From a virus: DNA of 64,000 nt. The notes under the pieces are model-generated. The model searched no databases and had not been told where the DNA came from. It saw nothing but the letters and a program-made list of their open reading frames with translations. A program made the translations under genes and the position numbers. Below are positions 41,532-50,024 of the stretch, one piece after another. Where the stretch lies: the IMG/VR virus record IMGVR_UViG_3300044946_000175, positions 1 to 64,000 of that record; one strand, given 5' to 3'. Each line of letters begins with the position of its first letter. Positions within the stretch are counted from its first letter, which is position 1.

Positions 41532-43187
41532 GTGGCACGCGGATTCAACGGATCGACCGACGCCGTCTACAGCACTTCCGCGCCGATGTCTACGGCCGTT
41601 ACCAACTTCACCATGTCCTGTTGGTGCTATCCGACTTCGATCTCAGCAGAGCAAGTAGTAATAGGCAACGGAAGTGATACAGACGGTAGTGGATTTTCGT
41701 TAGAAATCGACAACTCGTGGCAGATCCTGATTTTTGGCGTGCAGAGATTTGATACCGGTGTTGATGTATTTCCTTATCTCAACACGTGGGTTCACATAGC
41801 TCTGGTAAATACCGCTGGATCATCTCAATTTTGGCTTAATGGAGTGGCTATCGGAGGAACAGACAGCACAGGTTCTGGCGGAACTCCACAAGTCTGGACG
41901 ATTGGAGGCGATCAGTACCCGTCACACGGATCGTTTATCCGTAATCTGCAAGGGAACGTTGCCGATGCTGCATTCTGGAATGTGCCGCTTCTTCAATTTG
42001 AATTGCAGGGGCTTGCATCTGGCAGGAGGCCCGGACGATTTCGCCGCCCATCACTCAAATTTTGGATGCCACTGGATGGCCTTGCATCACCGGAGCCAGA
42101 CCTTTCTGGCAACGCCAACAATGGCACGTTGAGTGGCACGACAAAGGTGTTTGGGCCACCATTTGGCCCGTTTACGTGGACAAAAGGAACATATCTGCCA
42201 TCAGGGACAAGTCCTCCGCCTCCTCCAACTACCGAAACCAATATCAATTTCATAGCGACTGGTTATAGACCAACTATTCTTTTGCCTTCTCAGCAATTCG
42301 TATCGCAACTAGGAACAGCCCTGCCTCCTCCGCCTGCTACTGCCGAAACCAATATTGATTTTACAGTGCAGGGCTACAAACCAACCAGTCTCAACAAACC
42401 GACTTCTCCGTTCGCTCCACAAGATATTACGACCTATCCAGAGACGAATGTAAACCTCACAGTCAGGGGCTATAAACCAACTATTATTTTGCCTTCTTTA
42501 TCATTCGCTCCGCAAGACGTCACGACTTATCCGGAAACCAACACCAATTTGATTGTGCGTGGTTACAAATCAACCACGATCTATTCCGTGCCTCCATTCG
42601 CACCCGAAGACCAGACCGCACCGCCCAGTGAAGCAAACACAAGCCTGACTGTGCGGGGTTACACCTCGACTCTCATTCGACCGATTCTGTCGTTCGCTCC
42701 TCAAGATGTATCGAGCACGCCACAGTCTGAAACCAACACCAACTTCACCGCGATTGGCTATAAATCAATCACTCTTTTGCCTTTTCATTCTTTCGCTCCT
42801 GAAGACCAGACCGCGCCACCGAACGAAGCGAATACGAGTCAGATTGTAAAAGGCTATAAGCCGACTGATCTTCAACCCGCTCAATCATTCGCTCCGCAAG
42901 ACGCATCGAGTATTCCGCAGCCCGAAACAGATGTCAATCTCGTGGTGCGGGGATATCATCCGACCAGTCTCACGAGGCCAATTCCGTTCTTCGCGCCGAA
43001 AGACCAGACGACTGTTCAAGAAACGGACGTGAATTTCGTGGCGCGTGGCTATCGACCAACGAAGTTCCAATTCGTTTTTCCTTCCTATTCGCCATACGCG
43101 CCATCTGTTATAATAACTGCTCAGGTCTGGCAATACTTGGATATGGAAATGAACGCTGGATTCTACTCGCTAGACATGGGACTTTGA
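41532..43187 (+). CDS. Adhesin with LamG-like lectin domain and nine GY repeats
   Basis: A 551-residue product from GTG 41532. Residues 1-200 match the LamG/concanavalin-A-like jelly roll: FNGSTDAVYS, FTMSCWCYP, NTWVHIALVN, FWLNGVAIGG and DAAFWNVPL. Nine units of the same GY repeat seen in the 34377 product follow (ETNVNLTVRGYKPT.., SFAPQD..). LamG domains often bind glycans. Swapping lectin heads onto one shaft repeat suggests a host-range module. Confidence 0.7.
   Translation: MARGFNGSTDAVYSTSAPMSTAVTNFTMSCWCYPTSISAEQVVIGNGSDTDGSGFSLEIDNSWQILIFGVQRFDTGVDVFPYLNTWVHIALVNTAGSSQFWLNGVAIGGTDSTGSGGTPQVWTIGGDQYPSHGSFIRNLQGNVADAAFWNVPLLQFELQGLASGRRPGRFRRPSLKFWMPLDGLASPEPDLSGNANNGTLSGTTKVFGPPFGPFTWTKGTYLPSGTSPPPPPTTETNINFIATGYRPTILLPSQQFVSQLGTALPPPPATAETNIDFTVQGYKPTSLNKPTSPFAPQDITTYPETNVNLTVRGYKPTIILPSLSFAPQDVTTYPETNTNLIVRGYKSTTIYSVPPFAPEDQTAPPSEANTSLTVRGYTSTLIRPILSFAPQDVSSTPQSETNTNFTAIGYKSITLLPFHSFAPEDQTAPPNEANTSQIVKGYKPTDLQPAQSFAPQDASSIPQPETDVNLVVRGYHPTSLTRPIPFFAPKDQTTVQETDVNFVARGYRPTKFQFVFPSYSPYAPSVIITAQVWQYLDMEMNAGFYSLDMGL
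42232..43080 (+). repeat. GY-repeat array in second adhesin gene
   Basis: Nine in-frame degenerate units of about 80-100 bp encoding x-GY(K/H/R)-x-T cores and SFAP-x-D linkers. It is homologous to the array at 35158-36460. Confidence 0.7.
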
Positions 43188-43188
43188 T

Positions 43189-43953
43189 GTGTTGATCAAC
43201 TATGCCTTGGATTCGAATTCGGTGATCGTTCGTGTCAAAATTAGGCAAGACACGACAGGTGCTGCGCCCGGTAAAGGCTTTACTGGACTCACTAATACTA
43301 GTTCTGGGCTGATCGTCAGCACGATTGCTGACTCCGAAGCAGTTCCTGTTTCATATACGTCTGCTGGATCGACTATCGAAGCCATTCCGACTTTGGGTCA
43401 GTACACTGCGCCAGCCGCCAACAACTGCCGTCTTCAGTTGGTGAGCGATGCTCTTAACCCCGGAGTTGTGGAGCTTCAGTTCGCCAATGCTCGCTTTGCT
43501 GTACCTGGATCGAAAAGTTTGCTGATCTCGATTACTGGCGTGGCGGGGATGATGGATTGCGACGTGTCGATACCGCTTCTGGCCGTCGATCCCTACAATG
43601 GTGAAGATTTCGGTCTTCCTGTGCTTGCACAGCTTGATGGAGCATTCGTTTCGGACTCGTCCGTATTCTCGGTAGCGGCTTTGCAGAATGCACCGGGCGG
43701 TACTGGCGGACCTGTTACTGTTGGCGGGTACATTCCAGGCCAAGATCCGGCTTCGTTGGTATTTGGGCAAATGGTGGATGGCGGTTTTGACTTTCTGCAA
43801 ATTCAAAAAATGGAAGCCGCTGTGCTGCTCGGTCGATCTTCTGGACTTCCAGAAGGGCAGCCAGTTTATCTTTCGGTTAATGGTGGCATTGTTCGTGTTT
43901 CCGGAAATGCCGTCAACGGGAACCGGACCCTCTTGGTTCTGAATCCGAATTGA
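43189..43953 (+). CDS. Tail-tip or fibre protein
   Basis: A 254-residue product from GTG 43189, 1 nt after the adhesin stop. DTTGAAPGKGFTGLT, YTSAGSTIEAIPTLGQY and GVVELQFANARFAVPGSKSLLISI match a pattern familiar from tail fibre or upper baseplate proteins. Its stop overlaps the next start (TTGA). Confidence 0.55.
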   Translation: MLINYALDSNSVIVRVKIRQDTTGAAPGKGFTGLTNTSSGLIVSTIADSEAVPVSYTSAGSTIEAIPTLGQYTAPAANNCRLQLVSDALNPGVVELQFANARFAVPGSKSLLISITGVAGMMDCDVSIPLLAVDPYNGEDFGLPVLAQLDGAFVSDSSVFSVAALQNAPGGTGGPVTVGGYIPGQDPASLVFGQMVDGGFDFLQIQKMEAAVLLGRSSGLPEGQPVYLSVNGGIVRVSGNAVNGNRTLLVLNPN

Positions 43954-44210
43954 GTTCGACCGTGGCTGACTTACCTACCCTATCGGAATTGCTCGACAAG
44001 AAATTGCCGAATCGAAAGCCAAAATCGAAGTTTGTCAGTGCGTGGCTATGTGATGGAAAGGACTGCTTTGTAGTATTTGATTTTGTCGAGCGTGGGCTGA
44101 CTGGAAAGGAGCAGCTTGAAAAAGCTGGATGGTTGGTCGAAGCGTACAGAAGCGAAATTATTCGCGCCTTTTGTTCAAAATGCAGAAAGACAAAATCTAA
44201 ATTCGCCTAA
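43950..44210 (+). CDS. Small Cys-containing protein
   Basis: An 86-residue product starting at TTG 43950 (TTGA overlap); GTG 43962 is the alternative. CDGKDC and CSKC could bind zinc. Basic ends. Function is unknown. Confidence 0.45.
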   Translation: MSSTVADLPTLSELLDKKLPNRKPKSKFVSAWLCDGKDCFVVFDFVERGLTGKEQLEKAGWLVEAYRSEIIRAFCSKCRKTKSKFA

Positions 44211-44236
44211 TCTTCGCCCATCAGAAGGAGATAGAG

Positions 44237-44419
44237 ATGAGCAAGGGTTTGGCATTCTGGTTGATTTTCCTGATTTGTGTGATCTTTGGTGTATATCTGG
44301 GCTGGCCTGAACAAGGTGCTGGCTATATTAGCTTTCGTCCTCTTGGGATGAACCTGGTTCAATTCTTACTAATTGGTCTTTTGGGGTGGTCCGTAAACGG
44401 ACCACCGATAAAAGGATGA
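44237..44419 (+). CDS. Small two-helix membrane protein
   Basis: A 60-residue product behind a strong AAGGAGATAGAG leader. Two hydrophobic segments (LAFWLIFLICVIFGVYLGW, LVQFLLIGLLGW). Size and topology allow a holin role, but other small membrane proteins lie nearby, so the call stays open. Confidence 0.55.
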   Translation: MSKGLAFWLIFLICVIFGVYLGWPEQGAGYISFRPLGMNLVQFLLIGLLGWSVNGPPIKG

Positions 44420-44437
44420 CAGCCAGGGAGATTGGAT

Positions 44438-46849
44438 TTGGCTTTGCAATACGCTGGAATCGATCTTTGTCCTCTTACGCCTTTAATGAGCGAAAGATTA
44501 GAACAGTTTTGGCAACGGGAATCGCCCAAGCTCTGGTCCACTCCTGGATATCTCGTCAACAATCTAGACCGCTTGCCGATTCCATCTCTTCCTAAAATTG
44601 GCCCTCCTGATTTTAATGTTTTGCGATGGCCAAATACCGCTTCTCGTTGGGCCGAATTCATCGGTTTTGTGGGCGGTGCAAACGCGCAGGCCATCGAAGC
44701 TAATGTCGGTTTCAATAGTCCGACACCTCAACCGCTGATCATTTCGGATGACACCAATGGCACATCGGTCACGGCAACGGAGATGTATCTGATCGGGTTC
44801 CGGCCCATCTTCATTCAAACATTAGGGCAACAACTATGGCTGATGTATCTAACGGACGAAAGATTTTATTGGTGGATGAATGATTTCAACTACAGCTTTA
44901 CATCCGGCATGGATACTTGGTCGCAGTTGCTTACAAATCTGATTGCTTCCGTGACGGATACAGTTCCTACTATTCCCGCCATTCCTGGTGGATACGGAAC
45001 GCCAGCCAGCGGCACCCCTTCTGTTCGATGGTCACAATCAGGCAAACCGATTCCTCTGATAATTGATGCCGTTGCCGCGACCGTAGGACTGCGCATGACG
45101 TTCGGGTTGGATGGTTCGATCACATTCGTGGATGCCACTACAGCACAAACAAACAGCAACAATCAGTACAACCAGAATGCCTCTAACCTTGTCTTGGGCG
45201 GGTACAGTTCAATCAATGAGCTAGTGGGTACTATTCCAGAAAAAGTCTCGGTGTCTTTTTGGGGTCCGCCAGATCAAATCACGGCAGTCACACTGGAAAG
45301 TCTGTCACTGCTCGCTTTTGGTGGAGTCACGGGAGTTTCAAACACGTCTGGTTACGTGCGCGCTGATGCAAACATTGGCAACATACCATCGGGATATGCA
45401 ACACAGGCCGCGACCGATTATTACAATTGGCTGCTTTCTTATACCGATGCTACTTTCAGGAGCATTCAAGCCTGGACTCCGACAGGAATGGAAGATCGAA
45501 TCGAGTGGGAGTACATGCCTGGGCGTCAGAACTTCAAACTGACGAATTCGTTGACCGAAAACGAGAATCTGACAAAGATGCCGTGGGAGCGAGTGCTGAC
45601 GCGAGTAGTACGCAAAGATTGGGGGGATAATAATCTTTATGGCGATGGTCCATTGGTAGTAAATACTTGCATTCCAGTCGTCTTGACTTCTTATTACAGC
45701 AATAGCTTGGGTTATTGTTGGCAGCAACTCACCTACTCTTCCACACCTCCCGTGTCTCTATCGCCGCTCTCTCCACCAGCCACGGGATGCAACCTGGTCA
45801 ATGCTGACGGAAATCAGTGCTTGAATCCAGGACGAAAGGGAATAATGTGTCCCATCCCTGGAACAAAGGGTTACGTGATACAGCTATGGCCTGAACCAAT
45901 AGTGACTTCTATATGCGACACTAAAGCCGTTGTCGATGATGTGAGCGTGGTGACTAGTATACAAGTTCAATCTTATAATTCACGACTGGTCAATACTACT
46001 TGCAACGAACTCTGTATTACGGACCCAGTGCAGTGCTGTCCTGATCCACTAGTAGCGCCTTCGCTCTCGTGTCCTGACATTATCAGTCAAGCTCCTACTT
46101 TACTATTGACAGTATCGGGTTTTGGAGGAGGTTGGGCTAATCTCAACAACATCGTAAACATGGTCCTGACTGGCTCTCAGCCATGTCCAGACGGTCCGGC
46201 GCTCTGCTGGACAGGCATTATTAACGGGTTCTTCTTCTCGCCATCGAATCCAGATTGCACTCCTCCGGACGACGGAACGAGTACCCAGGTGGTTGTAGGT
46301 GCTGCATGCGGAACTAACGACTGTTTTGGCAATGCCACGATAGGAGTTGGGATGTCTGTAGTTTCGACTGTTCCTGGAGGAACTGGGTACATAGCAACCA
46401 GTGCTCAGAATTATGAGACTCTTTACGCGCAAGGAGACGGCACCTATTCCACCGTAAATCCTTGCGGGAATAATGCTCCGAAAGGTAACGTCAATTTCGA
46501 TGGGACCATTTGCGGGGCTACCGACCCGGCTCTTTCTGGAAATCAAGGCACGTTTACGGTCGCGCTCGGTGGAATGATGATGGCATCTTCAGGTCACGCC
46601 GTCGTGCCTGAATTGACTCCGGAGCAAAAGGCAAAGATTGCAGAAGCAGTAGCTAAGATGAGGAAACATCTGGCTCTAAAGACTCGCAAATCGGGAATTC
46701 AGCCATTCTTGGACAAGAGAGCCGCCGAAATCCGACAGAAGAATCCGAACATCACGGAAGAAGAGTTACAAAATCGTCTCAAGAGAATCCAAGAACTAAT
46801 TGAGAGTCCGGACTGTCCGGCTTGTCCAAAACCGGAGACAAAACCATGA
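44438..46849 (+). CDS. Putative tail hub or baseplate protein
   Basis: An 803-residue product from TTG 44438, chosen because GGGAG lies 8 nt upstream; TTG 44432 is too close. A folded N-terminal half (RWAEFIGFVGGAN, PLIIDAVAATVGLRMTFGLDGSITFVD) looks like hub or tail-tip proteins. A Cys-rich middle has many CP pairs, and a helical Lys-rich C-terminus follows. The many cysteines are unusual for a cytoplasmically assembled virion. Confidence 0.5.
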   Translation: MALQYAGIDLCPLTPLMSERLEQFWQRESPKLWSTPGYLVNNLDRLPIPSLPKIGPPDFNVLRWPNTASRWAEFIGFVGGANAQAIEANVGFNSPTPQPLIISDDTNGTSVTATEMYLIGFRPIFIQTLGQQLWLMYLTDERFYWWMNDFNYSFTSGMDTWSQLLTNLIASVTDTVPTIPAIPGGYGTPASGTPSVRWSQSGKPIPLIIDAVAATVGLRMTFGLDGSITFVDATTAQTNSNNQYNQNASNLVLGGYSSINELVGTIPEKVSVSFWGPPDQITAVTLESLSLLAFGGVTGVSNTSGYVRADANIGNIPSGYATQAATDYYNWLLSYTDATFRSIQAWTPTGMEDRIEWEYMPGRQNFKLTNSLTENENLTKMPWERVLTRVVRKDWGDNNLYGDGPLVVNTCIPVVLTSYYSNSLGYCWQQLTYSSTPPVSLSPLSPPATGCNLVNADGNQCLNPGRKGIMCPIPGTKGYVIQLWPEPIVTSICDTKAVVDDVSVVTSIQVQSYNSRLVNTTCNELCITDPVQCCPDPLVAPSLSCPDIISQAPTLLLTVSGFGGGWANLNNIVNMVLTGSQPCPDGPALCWTGIINGFFFSPSNPDCTPPDDGTSTQVVVGAACGTNDCFGNATIGVGMSVVSTVPGGTGYIATSAQNYETLYAQGDGTYSTVNPCGNNAPKGNVNFDGTICGATDPALSGNQGTFTVALGGMMMASSGHAVVPELTPEQKAKIAEAVAKMRKHLALKTRKSGIQPFLDKRAAEIRQKNPNITEEELQNRLKRIQELIESPDCPACPKPETKP

Positions 46850-47373
46850 CAAGAATCGAAGCACTACTAAACAAATATAAATCAGACAAATGTACAGCAC
46901 ATTCGTATGGTGATTTTTACGACAAGCTCCTTACGCCATTGTGCGATAAAGAGATTTGCCTTTTGGAAGTTGGTATTCTGGAAGGTGCGTCACTACGCGC
47001 GTGGTCCGAGTTCTTGCCACTCGCGACGATTATCGGATTAGATAATTATGCAAATCCTATCTTACTGCCCAATCGTTGTACTCTGGCACGAGCCGACTCG
47101 ACGAATCTGGAGCAGGTCAACACAGCACTAGGCGAATTAACGTTTGATATTGTGATCGATGACGCCTTACATTGGATCGACAACCAAAAAAAGACCTTCG
47201 AGAATCTTTGGATGAGAGTAAAACCAAACGGCTACTATATTATTGAAGATATCCAGTGTATCGACGAAGCGAAACCTGTATTCGATCCTCTTGGATTCGA
47301 ATTCATCGATCTGCGCAGCAAGAAGAACAGAGGTGATGACGTTCTAGCAGTCATAAGAAAACCCGCGCAGTGA
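46846..47373 (+). CDS. Class I SAM-dependent methyltransferase
   Basis: A 175-residue product from ATG 46846 (ATGA overlap). It has a LLEVGILEGASLRAW motif I, LDNY at the end of the second strand, FDIVIDDALH as motif IV and NGYYIIEDI, as in macrocin-O-methyltransferase-type enzymes acting on sugars or small molecules. Coupled to the tail hub gene, it may modify a glycan or virion component. Confidence 0.7.
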   Translation: MTRIEALLNKYKSDKCTAHSYGDFYDKLLTPLCDKEICLLEVGILEGASLRAWSEFLPLATIIGLDNYANPILLPNRCTLARADSTNLEQVNTALGELTFDIVIDDALHWIDNQKKTFENLWMRVKPNGYYIIEDIQCIDEAKPVFDPLGFEFIDLRSKKNRGDDVLAVIRKPAQ

Positions 47374-47442
47374 ATTCGCATGACGCCATAGTCGTTATCC
47401 AATAAAATCTTCCGTGCTCGAACTCATGAGGAGATGCACAAG

Positions 47443-47823
47443 ATGCCGGAAGAACCAGAGGCCAAGGGATCGATCGCTTCCACAGTTCAGCAGTCGAATG
47501 CTCTCATCCGTACCATCACCAGCGCTCCAGCGGATGCCTTCCTGCGAATTGCAGTGCTCGCTGCTTGCGTCATGATCTACATTCTGTTCTCTCGATTGCT
47601 GGACGAGGTGCGCACATCGACGGCATTTCAGGTCCGTGACAATGCTGAACAGGCCGAGCGGTTGCGACAGGACTGCCGCCAGCGAGAGGAGGAATCACAG
47701 AAGTGGCAAGCAGCGGAACGAGAGAAGGATCGGCGGTTTCACGCGGATCAGGCCGATAAATGGCGCGCAACAATATCCGGACTGGCAGCGAAGATCGAAC
47801 CAAGAAGCAAGGGACTGGACTAA
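47443..47823 (+). CDS. Membrane-anchored coiled-coil protein (spanin-like)
   Basis: A 126-residue product from ATG 47443 (GAGGAG 9 nt upstream; ATG 47434 is too close). One transmembrane helix (FLRIAVLAACVMIYILFSRLL) followed by a charged coiled coil (RDNAEQAERLRQDCRQREEESQKW). This N-in, coil-out layout resembles i-spanins, which disrupt the outer membrane at lysis. No partner o-spanin was identified. Confidence 0.5.
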   Translation: MPEEPEAKGSIASTVQQSNALIRTITSAPADAFLRIAVLAACVMIYILFSRLLDEVRTSTAFQVRDNAEQAERLRQDCRQREEESQKWQAAEREKDRRFHADQADKWRATISGLAAKIEPRSKGLD

Positions 47824-47824
47824 C

Positions 47825-48262
47825 TCACTTTATCGACACTGTGCATCCCTCAACCTCAAGCACAAAATCCACCCGCTTGCCTCGATTGATACCGTCCTTC
47901 ACGATGCCCTTCACCCATCCTACGACTACAATCGAGCGCTTGTTGTCGGTCAGTGGTTCGATGCATATGAACGCGACAATGGGGGGAGCATTCTTCAAAC
48001 CTGTGTAGTACAAGATCCGATTCCCTTCGACTTGATACGTTTCTTGCGGCAGGCCCACCAAATTCACTTCGATCTTTCGACCTTTCCAGTAGCCATCAGC
48101 CGTTCCAAGATCGAAATCGCGGTAGTAGTTCACCACATCCATTATTCCGACTTTTTGTGCCAGTTCGGTCGATTTTTTGGTAGACTGGCAGGCAAAGACG
48201 AATATGACCAGTGCGATAATCGAGAAGAGAAGACCAACCAAAGCGGAGCGGGGCGATTCCAT
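47825..48262 (-). CDS. Membrane-anchored OB-fold-like protein
   Basis: A 145-residue minus-strand protein with an N-terminal helix (ALVGLLFSIIALVIFVFACQS; a lipobox-like ACQS is possible). The beta-rich C-terminal part (GRKIEVNLVGLPQETY, VVVGWVKGIVKDG) is like tRNA_anti/OB-fold exported proteins. GAGG lies before its ATG. A longer opposing frame at 47636-48349 is considered its shadow. Confidence 0.55.
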   Translation of the reverse strand: MESPRSALVGLLFSIIALVIFVFACQSTKKSTELAQKVGIMDVVNYYRDFDLGTADGYWKGRKIEVNLVGLPQETYQVEGNRILYYTGLKNAPPIVAFICIEPLTDNKRSIVVVGWVKGIVKDGINRGKRVDFVLEVEGCTVSIK

Positions 48263-48680
48263 GAGCGATCCTCAGAAGCAAGGATGTGGCGGATGTGGAA
48301 AGCAGCCTACCAAAAGAGTAGATCAGAGTACCCACTCGTTCCATGTTAGCAGGTTCCTTTTTCACCTCTCGCGGATAATTTCGCCTGAAATTAATCCCTC
48401 AGTGGAAACTTCAGGCGAGAGCGGAAAAGACAGTCTAACGATGGCACCAGGAACGTGTACATCGCCTTGCATGGGCGAGATGAATCCGTGCTTCCTCTGG
48501 TGTCCCGGCGCTGCGGGAGCGATGTCCTGCGCCGTGGGTGGACTGAGTGACGGGATCTGCGCGTTCGATTTTACCAGCAAGACTTTCTACACCGATCATA
48601 CCGGCAGCGTGAAAGACATCTGTGGTAGACTGGCGACTCTCGAAGGAGACGTGAAGGCAATAAAGAAGCCTGCGGAGTAA
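48261..48680 (+). CDS. Cys-rich hypothetical protein
   Basis: A 139-residue product from ATG 48261; the start overlaps the opposing gene's start codon in a shared CATG. The N-terminus has GCGGCG, and the folded part from residue 61 has CTSPCMGEMNPCFLWCPG and ends in a helix. Residues 20-60 are atypical, and ATG 48441 (79 residues) is the conservative start. No family is recognised. Confidence 0.45.
   Translation: MSDPQKQGCGGCGKQPTKRVDQSTHSFHVSRFLFHLSRIISPEINPSVETSGESGKDSLTMAPGTCTSPCMGEMNPCFLWCPGAAGAMSCAVGGLSDGICAFDFTSKTFYTDHTGSVKDICGRLATLEGDVKAIKKPAE
48381..48418. repeat. Perfect 9-bp inverted repeat
   Basis: TCGCCTGAA at 48381-48389 and TTCAGGCGA at 48410-48418, loop 20 nt, inside the uncertain N-terminal part of the Cys-rich gene. 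It may be a regulatory hairpin if the gene really starts at 48441. Confidence 0.4.
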
Positions 48681-48682
48681 AA

Positions 48683-48946
48683 ATGACTGGATACACTGCT
48701 GCCGTGCTCGTACTAGGATGTGGCTTGATCGTCCTGAAGTTGGTCGTCGGTTGGATTACGGCTACCGGTCACGAAGTGCCTTGGCCGCTGTGGGCCTACG
48801 GTGGAGTTACCCACACAATGCTTGGATTTGTGCTGATTCGTAATGGAGGCAAACTAAACGACAGGACGAGAAATATGGTTAAAGATTTGATTGGATTGTC
48901 AGAAGGAGAGAAAACGAATGCAGCCAAACAAGACAAAGAAAAATAA
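48683..48946 (+). CDS. Small membrane protein (holin candidate)
   Basis: An 87-residue product starting 2 nt after the previous stop. Two hydrophobic segments (AAVLVLGCGLIVLKLVVGW and PLWAYGGVTHTMLGFVLI), then a charged tail. Two-helix topology, a basic-acidic tail and position near other membrane genes suit a holin, without proof. Confidence 0.5.
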   Translation: MTGYTAAVLVLGCGLIVLKLVVGWITATGHEVPWPLWAYGGVTHTMLGFVLIRNGGKLNDRTRNMVKDLIGLSEGEKTNAAKQDKEK

Positions 48947-48965
48947 TTCCATACAACTCACTCCG

Positions 48966-49035
48966 GCCCGACCGGACCCTCCCGCAAGGTGGGGGATTTG
49001 ATCGGACCCCGATCTGATCGGATACCCGGTCGGGC
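48966..49035 (+). ncRNA. Multi-branched structured element upstream of the peptidase-like gene
   Basis: An outer stem, GCCCGACCGG at 48966-48975 with CCGGTCGGGC at 49026-49035, is a perfect 10 bp. It encloses a hairpin at 48977-48995 (CCCTCC..GGTGGGG type) and a perfect hairpin GATCGG-ACC-CCGATC at 49000-49014. The element ends 40 nt before the next ATG. It could be a complex terminator or a cis-regulatory RNA. Confidence 0.5.
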
Positions 49036-49075
49036 TGTTTAACCTTGCAAAATCCTTGCACTATCGGGGGAAATC

Positions 49076-49945
49076 ATGGCTATCACGAGAAAGCTTGGAG
49101 CGATACTACCCATTCGTACCTTTGATGCAGGTCGTTTCAAGGTTCAGATCTACAAAGGTGGGAAGATAAGAGTCATTCCCAAGTTCTCGGCTCACTATGA
49201 CAAGTCAAAAGACACCGCGCCTCCGCCTGTTACTACCGACTGGCTCACCAAGGCAATCGCTGCAATTCGTGAGGCATACGGCAATACAACCCAAGGCGAT
49301 TGTGTTATTGCTTCGTTGCTTCATCGCATTGGAGCGTGGACGGGTAATGAACTCGGCACACCGGCACTGTCGAGCGATGCGCAAGCCCTGAAATGGTACG
49401 CGAACATTTGCGGTCCCGGTGACCAGGGCTGCGTGATCGTTGACGTGCTCCAATATGCACAGCAACACGGAATTCCATGCGGCGCGAAGAAGCACAAGAT
49501 CAATGGATTTGTGAGTGTAGACAACACGAACCAAAACGAGGTCCAGGTCTGTGCCGAAGTGTTCGGCCCGGCTCAGAATATCGGCATTAACTTGCCTTCT
49601 GCGTGGTACGACAACGCCAATGGCAACGGGTTCGTGTGGAACAACATCACAGGCAATCTCCAAATTGTCGGAGGACACGATGTCGCTATAATAGATGTCA
49701 GTGCGTTAGGGGTTGTGATTGCGACCTGGGCCATGTATGGTACGATTACCTGGGAGGCACTGGCCAACACTCAGATCGTGACCGAGATGCACTGCTCGCT
49801 CTCGCCAGACTGGGACTCACAGAACAATCTCGCACCCAACGGTATCAACGCCACGACACTCGCGCAGGATCTTGTTTTGGTTGGTCAGGGAACGACTCCT
49901 CCATACCCACCAACACCAACGCCGTCGTTGGTTCTGAAGGCGTGA
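49076..49945 (+). CDS. Putative papain/C39-like cysteine peptidase
   Basis: A 289-residue product behind GGGGGAAATC. YGNTTQGDCVIASLLHRIG presents a Gln-Gly-Asp-Cys active-site-like motif (Q about 73, C about 76). GGHDVAIIDV offers the His partner near residue 203, with Gly-rich flanks typical of the fold. Such enzymes cleave peptides or act as cell-wall amidases. In a phage lysis neighbourhood an endolysin role is possible but unproven. Confidence 0.55.
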   Translation: MAITRKLGAILPIRTFDAGRFKVQIYKGGKIRVIPKFSAHYDKSKDTAPPPVTTDWLTKAIAAIREAYGNTTQGDCVIASLLHRIGAWTGNELGTPALSSDAQALKWYANICGPGDQGCVIVDVLQYAQQHGIPCGAKKHKINGFVSVDNTNQNEVQVCAEVFGPAQNIGINLPSAWYDNANGNGFVWNNITGNLQIVGGHDVAIIDVSALGVVIATWAMYGTITWEALANTQIVTEMHCSLSPDWDSQNNLAPNGINATTLAQDLVLVGQGTTPPYPPTPTPSLVLKA

Positions 49946-49965
49946 AAAGACGAATAATTTGTTTC

Positions 49966-49989
49966 GAGCGAATCGGTGTAGATTCGCTC
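49966..49989 (+). terminator. Terminator-like hairpin
   Basis: GAGCGAATC at 49966-49974 pairs perfectly with GATTCGCTC at 49981-49989 (6-nt loop), followed by TTCTG. It lies 20 nt after the peptidase stop. Confidence 0.6.
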
Positions 49990-50002
49990 TTCTGAACACA
50001 CG

Positions 50003-50020
50003 CTTATCTCGGGGGATAAG
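50003..50020 (+). promoter_or_regulatory. Hairpin presenting the Shine-Dalgarno of the next gene
   Basis: CTTATC at 50003-50008 pairs with GATAAG at 50015-50020. The loop and stem edge contain the GGGGG ribosome-binding site, 9 nt before ATG 50025. This may modulate translation. Confidence 0.35.
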
Positions 50021-50024
50021 AGCG

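Noticed and set aside
47636-48349. 237-residue plus-strand frame
   Set aside because: It overlaps both the spanin-like gene and the minus-strand OB-fold gene, and has no start signal.
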